Shown here: positions 50,089 through 58,625 of the stretch, piece after piece
Position numbering within the stretch: the stretch's first letter is position 1
How the letters are laid out: every line of letters starts with the position of its first letter
Assembly (NCBI RefSeq): GCF_947503125.1
Contig: NZ_CANNCR010000002.1
Coordinates: forward strand, 62,001-126,000
Direction: 5' to 3'
DNA length: 64,000 nt
Source: an uncultured Metabacillus sp.
GTDB lineage: Bacteria; Bacillota; Bacilli; Bacillales; Bacillaceae
Made by a program: the position numbers and the translations under genes
Notes under the pieces: model-generated
What the model saw: only the letters and a program-made list of their open reading frames with translations
Databases searched by the model: none
What the model was told of the DNA's origin: nothing

Positions 50089-51234
50089 ATTAAAAAGTTT
50101 ACAATTCCATATGCAGCAGTAACTCCAACATTCCTTTTTACTAACATCAGTGTAGCGAAGGCCGAATCTAATTGGCTATTTCAGCCTAAAGGAGCATTAT
50201 ATAAAGTAGCCGAACACAAAGCAGGGATATCTAGTGGAGGAGATGTAGGAGCACTTCAAACCTGGAAAACCATTGGGGAATATATCATTAAAGGAATTAA
50301 CTGGTTCGTCCATTTACCCGAAAATATCGCACAACTTTCAGTCAATTTACTCACAAAACTGTACGAATTACTAATGTATATCCTACAAACCCCACTATTT
50401 ATCTTCAATAATTCCTATATAAAAGATGCAACACTTGTATTTACAAGTTCTTCTATTCTAATAGTTACAATTCTTACGCTAATCGAATTAATGAAAAGAA
50501 TGTTTAAGAAACGTCATACAGACTTCAAAGATATTATGGGTAGATGGGCATTGGCAGTAACCGGCTCAGGATTTGCACCATTTTTATTCGAACAAACATT
50601 TAACCTGCTAAACTTAATTTCTAAAGCCATAACCAAAATAGGAGCGAGTGAAATTAAAGCAGAAGAAATGATGACTTATATGAAGATGAGTGGATTCAAC
50701 ACAGTACTACTTGTAGGGTTTGACATTATCCTTATAGCAATCATGATTCCAATATTCTTACAAAACTTTCGCAGGTTCTTCGATCTCATGTGTCTTAGTG
50801 CAATCACTCCTCTTGCATTAACAGCTTGGGTGTTTGATGACTATAGACATTACTTTAATAAATGGTGGAATCAAGTTAAGTCTTTAGGAAGTATTCAAAT
50901 TGTATATTCGCTATTCATATGTCTACTAGGGATATTCATATTTGGTACTAGAAATATTGTTGATGGAGGAGGGTTGTTCTTAAAAATTGGAATTGCAATT
51001 GGTGGACTTTACAGATTGGCAAATCCACCGCAGTTTATTAAATCAAAGTTTGATAATGGGGACGATATTATTGATGTAGGTAAGAACTTATGGAAGACAG
51101 GTAGAAATGTATGGAACACTGTGACTTTGCAGCCAGGACGACTATTTTTACAAAAGAAAGAAGAAAGCAAGATGAGCGAGATTAAAAAACTGCGTAAGAA
51201 ACACGGTCAACGTTTTGTTAAAGGATTATCATAA
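50089..51234 (+). CDS. VirB6/TrbL-like polytopic membrane protein
   Basis: The reading frame shows real protein character only from about 50089: I-KKFTIPYAAVTPTFLFTNI, then SVAKA, a typical signal peptide. No ATG/GTG/TTG with a ribosome site starts it there; an ATT at 50089, six bases after the previous stop codon, or a -1 shift from the preceding frame are options. The ~381-residue product has about six membrane helices (e.g. 'DATLVFTSSSILIVTILTLIELM', 'VLLVGFDIILIAIMIPIFLQ', 'IVYSLFICLLGIFIFG') and a basic C-terminus. It resembles VirB6/TrbL channel proteins by topology and context. Confidence 0.6.
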   Translation: MKKFTIPYAAVTPTFLFTNISVAKAESNWLFQPKGALYKVAEHKAGISSGGDVGALQTWKTIGEYIIKGINWFVHLPENIAQLSVNLLTKLYELLMYILQTPLFIFNNSYIKDATLVFTSSSILIVTILTLIELMKRMFKKRHTDFKDIMGRWALAVTGSGFAPFLFEQTFNLLNLISKAITKIGASEIKAEEMMTYMKMSGFNTVLLVGFDIILIAIMIPIFLQNFRRFFDLMCLSAITPLALTAWVFDDYRHYFNKWWNQVKSLGSIQIVYSLFICLLGIFIFGTRNIVDGGGLFLKIGIAIGGLYRLANPPQFIKSKFDNGDDIIDVGKNLWKTGRNVWNTVTLQPGRLFLQKKEESKMSEIKKLRKKHGQRFVKGLS

Positions 51235-51247
51235 GGAGAGAAAATAA

Positions 51248-51433
51248 ATGCTAACTAAAGAGAAGATTATTTTAACTTGGGAACAAGATTTCGATGAAGT
51301 AACTTATTTCACATTTACTCATGAAGGAGATTGTGTTATTTACAATATAGTTGAAGATAGATACTACTTTGGAACATATAACCATGGAATCTCATTCGCT
51401 GAAGCTTGCGAAATATTAAGTCTAACTGCATAG
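51248..51433 (+). CDS. Small hypothetical protein (61 aa)
   Basis: AAGGAGAGAAAATAA precedes ATG. The product MLTKEKIILTWEQDFDEVTY...FTFTHEGDCVIYNIVEDRYYFG is a soluble beta-rich acidic protein. It is encoded in the membrane/transfer cluster, 13 nt after the VirB6-like gene. No family is recognised. Confidence 0.6.
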   Translation: MLTKEKIILTWEQDFDEVTYFTFTHEGDCVIYNIVEDRYYFGTYNHGISFAEACEILSLTA

Positions 51434-51444
51434 GAGGTATAAAA

Positions 51445-51558
51445 ATGGGTGTATTAGAAACTATAATTTTATTAAACACAGGTATTATTGTAGTTAACAC
51501 ATATTATCTGTTCATTAACTCAAAAACAATTTGGAAAGTCATTGATCAACATGCTTAA
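51445..51558 (+). CDS. Small membrane protein (37 aa)
   Basis: TAGGAGGTATAAAA precedes ATG. The product MGVLETIILLNTGIIVVNTY, then YLFINSKTIWKVIDQHA, is a single membrane helix with a short tail. Its stop overlaps the start of the FtsK-like gene, suggesting coupling, and a role at the membrane next to the translocase. Confidence 0.6.
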   Translation: MGVLETIILLNTGIIVVNTYYLFINSKTIWKVIDQHA

Positions 51559-53818
51559 GGTATTCAAAAATAAAATAAATACTACTAACCGTACCAATTC
51601 ATCAAATATAGTCCGACTAGTTGAATCATTTAACGAAGAAGCAACACTTCCTCTCTTAACATCTGACTTGTTAGGAGAGGGGATTTTCTCTTTTGAAGTA
51701 GTTGCTAACGATACATTTATTGAAAACTATGTTGTTACACCTCCATTTTTCCGTAATATTCTTGGTGAAGAGTGTTTTAGAGACTACCAATACCTAAAAA
51801 ATAGCCTAAATACCCTCCATTGTTACACTATTGAGCTAACAAGTCCTTCATTTTTGCCCATTTTTACTGAAAATGAAGCATCATTACTGCAAGATTTATC
51901 ACTTTTACAGCAGAAAAGTAGCGAATTATTCATACAGTTGCTTATTACATTACGTCAAGACAATTGGAGAGAGATATTTATTGACCAATATGAAGAATAT
52001 CTTAGGGGAAATGACTTCCCAAGTGCAAAACGTGTACAGAGAAGAATGCAGCGTTCCATTCTCAATGTTTTAAACAAAGTTAGTGGTACAAATACTAATA
52101 GAAAAGAAGTAAAAGAGATTAGCAATAAGATTCTTGATAATGGATACCGATTTGAACTTAGAATAATTAACACTGATGATGACTTTGGCAGATTTGAAAA
52201 TGAATTAAGTGATTTGCTAAAAGAATATGACTTTTTTAATTGTTTGCGATTCTTCAAGGATAGAAATAAGAAGCAGTTTATTGATAACTTTTTGAATAGA
52301 AGGTTCTCTCCTATCTCAAAAGATCAGTTAATCAGTGAAACTGAGTTATTGAGTATCCTATCAAGTGAGCAAGTTGTAATTAAGCAGGAAACGATTATAG
52401 AAAGGATGGAGGATACTAAGAAGACTGTAACGAAAATCAACAATTTTGACTTGTTGCCTATTGGAGTTAAAAAAGACAGAGAAGTTGATCATGGAATAAT
52501 TGCACAATTACCTGGAGCATTAAAGAAAGCAAGGGCAACTAAGACGGATAAGATTGAAATATTAGATGTTGAATTAGGAGCTACTGTGCAAAGAATTACA
52601 TTTAAGATACCGAAAGACCATGTTTATACAGATATTAAGAATAGGCATAATGATATAAATTCAGCATTGGGATCTGATATTAATATTATTCAAGGCAAAG
52701 AAGCCAACACAGTTACATTTTTAATCCCATGTCAGCAACGTGATATCATTTACCTTAAAGAATTATTGGAGAGCAAAGAATTCCAGGAGTTTACACAAGA
52801 TAATCCACTTCCTTTTGTATGTGGTCTAGATATGTATAATCAACCGGTATTTAAATGTTTAACAAAAGCCCCCCACCTGTTAATTGTCGGTGGAACAAAC
52901 AGTGGAAAATCGGTCTTCATGAACTCAGTATTAATGACATTGATGCTTCTAAAATCACCGAATGAATTGAGGCTATTTTTAATTGATCCAAAGAAAGTCG
53001 AATTAACATTATACGAAGGATTACCTCATGTAGAAGGAAAGGTTATTAAGGATATGGAAGAAGCCATTGGTAAACTAGACGGTCTAATAAATGAAATGGA
53101 AAACAGATATGATAAAATGTCTAAAAAGGGTGTTAAGAATATTGCTGCCTACAATAGACAAAGTAAATCAAAGATGCCTTATATTATCTGTGTGATAGAC
53201 GAATATAATGATTTGCGTATGCAGTATGCAGATGTGGAAAGCAAGATAGAGCGACTTGGACAGAAGGCGAGAGCTTCAGGTATTCATTTGATTATTGCAA
53301 CACAGACACCAAACAAAGATGTCATGAGCAATACACTTAAAACCAATTTACCTTCTAGGATCTCATTTAAATTAGATAATAGCAATGAATATAAGACTGT
53401 GTTCGGAACGGGGATACCTTATAGGAATTTATTGGGATTTGGGGACGGAGTAGTAAAATATGTAGCTCAGACAGAAGAATTTATAAGATTCCAAGCACCT
53501 GTTATAACATTGGATGAGAATGAGGAAGAGAAGACATTTAACAATCTTAAGAAATTATACAAAGGCGAACAGATTGAAGAGTTGGATCTGCCAGAGATAG
53601 AGAAAGAAAGCGACCTAGATAGATTGAAACGGATAATTGCCGAGTCCGGTGAAACAAGGGTTGGCGAGTTGCGCAAGGAAATGGGGATAAAAATGAACAT
53701 TGTATCTGACTTGATGCAGCAATTAGTTTTGGAAGGTTGGCTAGAGAAACCTGAAACTAAAAATAAAGGTTATCAATTGATTGCTGGGGAGGAAGAGTTG
53801 GATAAGTGGAGGTCATAA
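51551..53818 (+). CDS. FtsK/SpoIIIE-type DNA translocase
   Basis: ATG 51551 (or TTG 51542) starts a ~755-residue protein. The N-terminal ~430 residues are soluble and unlike FtsK; no membrane helices are seen. The motor domain has Walker A 'VGGTNSGKSVFMNSVLM' near residue 448, 'LIDPKKVELTLY', Walker B 'YIICVIDEYNDL' near 545 and 'IHLIIATQTPNKDV', which is the FtsK/HerA pattern. The last ~65 residues ('DRLKRIIAESGETRVGELRKEMGIKMNIVSDLMQQLVLEGWLE') form a winged helix like FtsK-gamma, which reads polar DNA motifs. Related TraB proteins transfer double-stranded plasmid DNA alone. Confidence 0.88.
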   Translation: MLKVFKNKINTTNRTNSSNIVRLVESFNEEATLPLLTSDLLGEGIFSFEVVANDTFIENYVVTPPFFRNILGEECFRDYQYLKNSLNTLHCYTIELTSPSFLPIFTENEASLLQDLSLLQQKSSELFIQLLITLRQDNWREIFIDQYEEYLRGNDFPSAKRVQRRMQRSILNVLNKVSGTNTNRKEVKEISNKILDNGYRFELRIINTDDDFGRFENELSDLLKEYDFFNCLRFFKDRNKKQFIDNFLNRRFSPISKDQLISETELLSILSSEQVVIKQETIIERMEDTKKTVTKINNFDLLPIGVKKDREVDHGIIAQLPGALKKARATKTDKIEILDVELGATVQRITFKIPKDHVYTDIKNRHNDINSALGSDINIIQGKEANTVTFLIPCQQRDIIYLKELLESKEFQEFTQDNPLPFVCGLDMYNQPVFKCLTKAPHLLIVGGTNSGKSVFMNSVLMTLMLLKSPNELRLFLIDPKKVELTLYEGLPHVEGKVIKDMEEAIGKLDGLINEMENRYDKMSKKGVKNIAAYNRQSKSKMPYIICVIDEYNDLRMQYADVESKIERLGQKARASGIHLIIATQTPNKDVMSNTLKTNLPSRISFKLDNSNEYKTVFGTGIPYRNLLGFGDGVVKYVAQTEEFIRFQAPVITLDENEEEKTFNNLKKLYKGEQIEELDLPEIEKESDLDRLKRIIAESGETRVGELRKEMGIKMNIVSDLMQQLVLEGWLEKPETKNKGYQLIAGEEELDKWRS

Positions 53819-53844
53819 TTAGTTATGGCCTTATTTGTTGTTTT
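53811..53844 (+). terminator. Terminator of the FtsK-like gene
   Basis: GGTCATAA, loop TTAG, TTATGGCC (8 bp, one wobble), then TTATTTGTTGTTTT. It ends the cluster that begins at 49239. Confidence 0.75.
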
Positions 53845-53972
53845 GGGGACGCAGGAGTTTGATCTGAGCGTTTTAAATGGAAGGAAGGGTATTTATATTA
53901 CGATAGGTTAAAAAAGCGAGATGAGGGTTATAGAAGGTTTAAAATAATTTGTATATTTAATTTATTTATATA

Positions 53973-54001
53973 TTGCTATAAAAGTAAATTTAATATACAA
54001 T
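53973..54001 (+). promoter_or_regulatory. Sigma-A promoter of the 54058 gene
   Basis: TTGCTA (53973-53978), 17-nt spacer, TACAAT (53996-54001). The 240-nt gap before it holds no other gene. Confidence 0.65.
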
Positions 54002-54019
54002 GAATACATATCGAATTGA

Positions 54020-54037
54020 GGTAAAATTTGTTTTACC
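54020..54037 (+). promoter_or_regulatory. Operator GGTAAAA-tttg-TTTTACC
   Basis: A perfect 7-bp inverted repeat right after the promoter and next to the ribosome site of the HTH gene. Likely site of autorepression. Confidence 0.6.
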
Positions 54038-54057
54038 AAGAAAGGAGGGTAGTTAAA

Positions 54058-54222
54058 GTGAATTATACAAAGATTATTGAAGAAAAAGGATTAATGAAAA
54101 AGTACGTTGCGAAGAAAATTGGTGTCAGTCCTACAATGCTATCATTGTTTTTACATAAGAAAAAGAGTTTGTCAGAATATAGATTGAAGTTGTTACATAA
54201 TGTTTTAGAGTTACATAAATAA
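54058..54222 (+). CDS. Small HTH regulator (54 aa)
   Basis: GTG 54058 follows AAAGGAGGGTAGTTAAA. The product VNYTKIIEEKGLMKKYVAKK, then IGVSPTMLSLFLHKKKSLSE..., is a minimal XRE-type HTH. It lies between its own promoter/operator and the RecD-like helicase gene, so it probably controls the replication genes downstream and itself. Confidence 0.8.
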   Translation: MNYTKIIEEKGLMKKYVAKKIGVSPTMLSLFLHKKKSLSEYRLKLLHNVLELHK

Positions 54223-54245
54223 AATAAATTTAAAATAGGAGTGAA

Positions 54246-56453
54246 ATGATGGATAAAAATATTGAGTTAAAAGCAACTGTAATCAAACAAAGGTTTTATA
54301 ACGGTGCAAGCATGTGGGGCGTATATGTATTTGAGCCAACTCAACAAGATATGCGAAAGGTTGATTTAAGTTACAATGGTGATTTTGCTGTTAGTGGAAA
54401 CTGTCCAGAATTATTTGTAGGGAAAACTTACGATATTGTTATAGAACCGTCCGAACATCCGAAGTACGGAAAAGGTTATTCATTCGTAGCAATCAAACAA
54501 AAGAAACCTACGTCAGTTGACGAACAACAAGCGTATCTTAGAGCAATGTTAAAAGAAAAACAGGCTGAAGCAATTATTGAGAAATATCCTAATCATTTAA
54601 TTTTAGATATGATGAAGGATGATACATTTGATTATAGCGACATTAAAGGAATTGGAAAGCCTACATATGACAAGATCAAAAAATACCTATTTGCTAACTT
54701 AGACATCCAGGAAGCATTGGTTGAACTAAGTGAACTAAATATTACGTTCAAAGCCATGAAGAAATTAATTGATCACTTTGGAGATGCAAGTGTAGTTATT
54801 CAAAAGGTGAGAAATAACATTTACAATTTGTGTGAAGTTTCTTCCTTTGGATTCCTGAAAGTAGATCAATATGCATTGAACCGTGGAGATGATAAGGAGA
54901 ATAGAAACCGAATTATTGCAGCATTAAAGTATGTGCTTGATGAAGAAGCAATGTATGGTCATTCATGGTGCAGTGTTCAAGGATTAACAGATAAGGCTAA
55001 AGAATTATTGCAGATTGATAAAAGGTTAATCCATAATGCGATTGATTATGTAGAAGAGAATGATGATAGTTTCTATATTAGTGGCGACCAGATAGCAATT
55101 AAGAAAAATTACAACTTCGAAAAGAAATCTTATGAATATTTGATGGATATGCTTAATGGTAAGGTAAAAACAAAGGTTGACAATGTTGATGAGAGAATTA
55201 AGCAACTGGAAGATGCAAGTGGATTTCAATATACTGACGAACAGAAGAATGCAATTCGTGAAGCTGTAAATAACAATTTATTGGTAATTAATGGAAAAGG
55301 AGGTACAGGAAAGAGTTTTACTGTTAAAGGTATTCTAAATGTACTTAGCAATTACAGTTATGTATGTTGTGCATTAAGTGGGAAAGCTGCGAAAATTCTT
55401 GAGGATCATGGGTTAAATTCTATGACTATTCATAGAATGCTTGGAGTTGAAGGAAATGGACAATTCTTATATAAAAGAGGAAATCCAATGCCATATGACA
55501 TTATTGTTTTAGATGAGGCGAGCATGGTGAATAGCCAACTATTTTATAGTGTCCTCTCAGCAATTAAAGATGGTGGTAAGTTAATCATCGTGGGTGATAG
55601 TGGACAATTGCCAGCCATAGGAACTGCTTCAATATTTGAAGATATCTTAAAGTCAAATAAATTACCAAGACAAGAGTTAACTATTGTTCAAAGGCAAGCG
55701 CAGAAGTCTGGAATATTATCAACTGCAAATGAGATCCGTGATGGAAGACAGATTAATGAACGTTACAATTATGAAAATAAAGTGGTTGGTGAGCTGAAGG
55801 ATTTTGTATTATTACCTGTACAGAATAAAGAAAACATTCAATCTATTATTCTAGACATCTGCAATAAATATAAAGACAAGGATTTAAATGAGTTCCAGGT
55901 GCTAACAGGATTAAAGTCTAGAGGAGACTTATCCGTAAAGAAATTAAACTTAGAGTTACAAAAAATATTTAATGATGTAAGTAAGCCATTTGTAAAACGT
56001 GGGGGATATGAATACCGTACTGGAGACAAGATCATTCAGTGTGGTAATAACTACGATGCAGGAGAAAAAGGTGAGTTTAGTATCTTTAATGGTACATTGG
56101 GAATGATTGAGAAAATTGATTTTAATAAGAAAGATGAAAGTAAGAATGTTGTATGGATTAAGTTTGATAATATTGATGAGTTAATTCCATATAGCAGAGA
56201 TTTATTGGATAGTATTGAATTGGCTTATGCAATTACTGTCCATCGTTCACAAGGGAGTACCATTAAGCATATATTGTTTGCATTTGATTATGCATCCTAT
56301 ATGTTACTTTCTAGACAATTTGTTTATACAGGTATCACAAGGGCGAGTAAAGGTTGCGTAGTTGTATGTGAGAATGCAGCATTACACCACGCAATTAAAA
56401 CAGATCACAGTGGAGTTAGACGGACATTCTTATATGATATGTTGATGGGATGA
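54246..56453 (+). CDS. RecD-like superfamily 1 helicase
   Basis: ATG 54246 or 54249 follows AGGAGTGAA. The 735-residue protein has an N-terminal OB-like and helix-hairpin-helix region ('FDYSDIKGIGKPTYDKIKKY'), and a helicase core with Walker A 'INGKGGTGKSFTVKG' near residue 350, Walker B 'IIVLDEASMVN' near 422, 'GDSGQLPAIGTAS' and 'AITVHRSQGSTIKHILFAF' near 662. This is the RecD2/TraA-type arrangement: a 5'-3' DNA helicase. No relaxase domain is seen. It likely serves replication or recombination of the element. Confidence 0.9.
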   Translation: MMDKNIELKATVIKQRFYNGASMWGVYVFEPTQQDMRKVDLSYNGDFAVSGNCPELFVGKTYDIVIEPSEHPKYGKGYSFVAIKQKKPTSVDEQQAYLRAMLKEKQAEAIIEKYPNHLILDMMKDDTFDYSDIKGIGKPTYDKIKKYLFANLDIQEALVELSELNITFKAMKKLIDHFGDASVVIQKVRNNIYNLCEVSSFGFLKVDQYALNRGDDKENRNRIIAALKYVLDEEAMYGHSWCSVQGLTDKAKELLQIDKRLIHNAIDYVEENDDSFYISGDQIAIKKNYNFEKKSYEYLMDMLNGKVKTKVDNVDERIKQLEDASGFQYTDEQKNAIREAVNNNLLVINGKGGTGKSFTVKGILNVLSNYSYVCCALSGKAAKILEDHGLNSMTIHRMLGVEGNGQFLYKRGNPMPYDIIVLDEASMVNSQLFYSVLSAIKDGGKLIIVGDSGQLPAIGTASIFEDILKSNKLPRQELTIVQRQAQKSGILSTANEIRDGRQINERYNYENKVVGELKDFVLLPVQNKENIQSIILDICNKYKDKDLNEFQVLTGLKSRGDLSVKKLNLELQKIFNDVSKPFVKRGGYEYRTGDKIIQCGNNYDAGEKGEFSIFNGTLGMIEKIDFNKKDESKNVVWIKFDNIDELIPYSRDLLDSIELAYAITVHRSQGSTIKHILFAFDYASYMLLSRQFVYTGITRASKGCVVVCENAALHHAIKTDHSGVRRTFLYDMLMG

Positions 56454-56457
56454 TTAT

Positions 56458-57357
56458 ATGGATGAATTAATTAAACAATTACAATATGATGAAAAGGAAT
56501 CTACAATATTTATTCCTAATGAGATATTCACAGACTTACAGAATCATATTAAAAAGTCAAATCATATTCCTTTTGCTTATTCATATTATTACTTGGTTAA
56601 TTGGCTGTACAGATACACTAAGTATGGTGGATTGAGTATTGATAATAAAACGATTAAATCTATACTTGGCTATAATCCAACGTATACTGAGATAGACTAT
56701 TTAATTAAAAAGAACGGTGTCCTAGATCTAATGGGATACTGTTCTACTGTTAAAGATTATCCTATTTCGTGGACATTTGAAGATGAAATATTAGAATTTG
56801 TGCTGCTTAGTGATATTGAAGAGGAGTTTCAGAAGTTGATTAAAGAGTCTAGGAGTAGGAAGTATACGATTAAACTTCCTGTGAAGTCATTCTACAGAAA
56901 AGAAGATAATGAAGATGTTATGGATGGTACGTATTATGAGTTTGACCGGACACATTTAATTCCATTTGAAGTATTTCTATTCTGTATGAGTAATAAAGAA
57001 TTAGGTTGCTCAGGTTTTTACTTATGGAGCTATTTAAAGATGCAGAATCAAATGTACAGTGGTTACGATATTAGTTTAACTGATTTAGCAAATGAAACCG
57101 GAATGACTAGGAGAACAATGTGTACATATTTGACTAACCTTAGAAAGTATAGGATGGTTGATTGTTATCATAACCAGGAGTTCTTCTGTACGGCATTAAA
57201 GGAAGATGAACGAAAAGCTAATACATATGTTACAAAGGAGTATGACTTGTTTTCTGATAAGCCAGTGGATATTAAGAGAATTGAGATTGTAGGAGTAGAT
57301 AAATACCTTGAAAAACTTGATAATAAAGCTGTTTATGATGTGATTGATAAATGGTAA
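56458..57357 (+). CDS. Winged-helix protein, possible replication initiator
   Basis: The 299-residue protein has an N-terminal ~90-residue helical region (YSYYYLVNWLYRYTKYGGLS) and a second winged-helix-like region at ~190-240: 'LWSYLKMQNQMYSGYDISLTDLANETGMTRRTMCTYLTNLRKYRMVDCY'. Two such domains in tandem recall RepA_N/DnaD-like replication proteins. It directly follows the helicase gene by 4 nt and precedes an AT-rich inverted-repeat region. The initiator role is inferred from that context. Confidence 0.6.
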   Translation: MDELIKQLQYDEKESTIFIPNEIFTDLQNHIKKSNHIPFAYSYYYLVNWLYRYTKYGGLSIDNKTIKSILGYNPTYTEIDYLIKKNGVLDLMGYCSTVKDYPISWTFEDEILEFVLLSDIEEEFQKLIKESRSRKYTIKLPVKSFYRKEDNEDVMDGTYYEFDRTHLIPFEVFLFCMSNKELGCSGFYLWSYLKMQNQMYSGYDISLTDLANETGMTRRTMCTYLTNLRKYRMVDCYHNQEFFCTALKEDERKANTYVTKEYDLFSDKPVDIKRIEIVGVDKYLEKLDNKAVYDVIDKW

Positions 57358-57365
57358 AAACGAAA

Positions 57366-57527
57366 AACATAGGAATTTGCACTATATATAATATAGAAGG
57401 GAATAGTTATAAGTTAATTAAATAATAGTTAAATATATACATTAATAATTAAATTATAATATAAACAAATTAAACAAAAGTTGAAGCTTATATAATATAT
57501 ATTATATGTAGTGCAGAAACCTATGTT
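57366..57527. repeat. Inverted repeat flanking an AT-rich region (candidate origin)
   Basis: The arms 57366-57394 (AACATAGGAATTTGCACTAT...) and 57499-57527 match at 25 of 29 positions when one is reverse-complemented. The ~100 bp between them is almost pure A+T (ATATATACATTAATAATTAA). The gap lies just after the winged-helix gene. Such a layout suits an origin with an unwinding region; a long-stem RNA is the alternative. Confidence 0.55.
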
Positions 57528-57558
57528 ATTCAAAAATTAATAAATGGGAGATGGAGAA

Positions 57559-58311
57559 ATGACGAAAAAGAGTAAAGTTGAAATGAGATATTGCTATAAA
57601 TGTAAAACAAAAAGTCCTAAAGAAGAGTTGACAATTGTTAATACTGGTAAGAAGTCTAAGACAGGTGGGGATGTAATAAGGTATTATCATAATGAATGTA
57701 TGACTGTTGAAAAGGTAAATAAATCAAAAGGTGAAAGAAGAACTGGTTCTTGGAATAATGAAAGTGATGTACATAAAAGTTTTAAAGATAAATTATTCAA
57801 TATGATTATAAATAAAGAAATTAAACTGTATGATCAATTTGGGAAAGAGATCATTTTTAAAGATAATAGTTTTATATCAACTGAGACTCCAGTGAGTAAA
57901 GAGTATGGAAAAGAAATTCCGTATGTATCATCATGTAAACCCTGCTTAGATAAATTTGAGTTAGAGTATAATGAAGAAGTTGAAAAGAGAATTGACCCCA
58001 AGGTTGTTAAATCATGTTACAATTCATACAAGATTCATCCTTGCATTGGCTGCATATTTAATAAACAGAATTATATAAGTGTTTTTGACATTGGAGCAGG
58101 TAAAGATAAAGAATATACTACTGCAATTGAAGTTTTGAATACTTCTAGAGTAAAAGAGTATAAGTTGAAATATTGTATAAAGAATAATATTGAGTTGTTC
58201 GAGGTTAATGTGAATGATATTGAGGATGAATTGGATGATACGTTAGTTTTACAAAGACTATGGTGGATAGATAATAAAGGTAAAATAATTATACATAAGG
58301 ATTATATTTGA
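57559..58311 (+). CDS. Zinc-ribbon protein with possible nuclease core
   Basis: ATG 57559 follows GGGAGATGGAGAA, a ribosome site that would be inside the longer frame from 57544. The ~250-residue protein has zinc sites (CYKCK; CKPCLDKF; CIGC) and a C-terminal 'VFDIGAGKDKEYTTAIEVLNTSRVKEYKLKYCIKNNIELFEVNVNDI'. The D...E-V pattern followed by 'R.KEYKLKYC' resembles CoiA-like PD-(D/E)XK nuclease cores. Family not certain. It has its own terminator. Confidence 0.6.
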   Translation: MTKKSKVEMRYCYKCKTKSPKEELTIVNTGKKSKTGGDVIRYYHNECMTVEKVNKSKGERRTGSWNNESDVHKSFKDKLFNMIINKEIKLYDQFGKEIIFKDNSFISTETPVSKEYGKEIPYVSSCKPCLDKFELEYNEEVEKRIDPKVVKSCYNSYKIHPCIGCIFNKQNYISVFDIGAGKDKEYTTAIEVLNTSRVKEYKLKYCIKNNIELFEVNVNDIEDELDDTLVLQRLWWIDNKGKIIIHKDYI

Positions 58312-58338
58312 AGGCGGTCTGTATAGGCTACCTTTTTT
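58311..58338 (+). terminator. Terminator of the 57559 gene
   Basis: AAGGCGGTC and GGCTACCTT form a 9-bp stem with one mismatch and wobbles, then TTTT. Confidence 0.6.
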
Positions 58339-58518
58339 AATTGGTGTAAATATATCCCCCGGTAGGTGATTGACTAGGCAAGTGGATGATGTATTGATCA
58401 GATTATCGTAAGCGTGAAAATTGAGTATCGTAAAATTAGGGATTCATAGCTGGATAATGTAGATGTGATAAGGGATTGAGTGGTGTAAAAATATTATAAA
58501 TAAATTTAATATAAAGTA

Positions 58519-58547
58519 TTTACACGTTATTTATAGTGTGATATATT
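58519..58547 (+). promoter_or_regulatory. Sigma-A promoter of the 58626 gene
   Basis: TTTACA (58519-58524), 17-nt spacer, TATATT (58542-58547), followed by AGAAGTAACT. The AT element ATAAATAAATTTAATATA lies just upstream. The same TAGAAGTAACT follows the -10-like box at ~63022, before the 63063 gene. Confidence 0.65.
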
Positions 58548-58625
58548 AGAAGTAACTACATGCTTAAGTCATCTAGAAAATATAAATAAAATAAATATAC
58601 ATATTATAAAAAAGGAGATGGTCTT

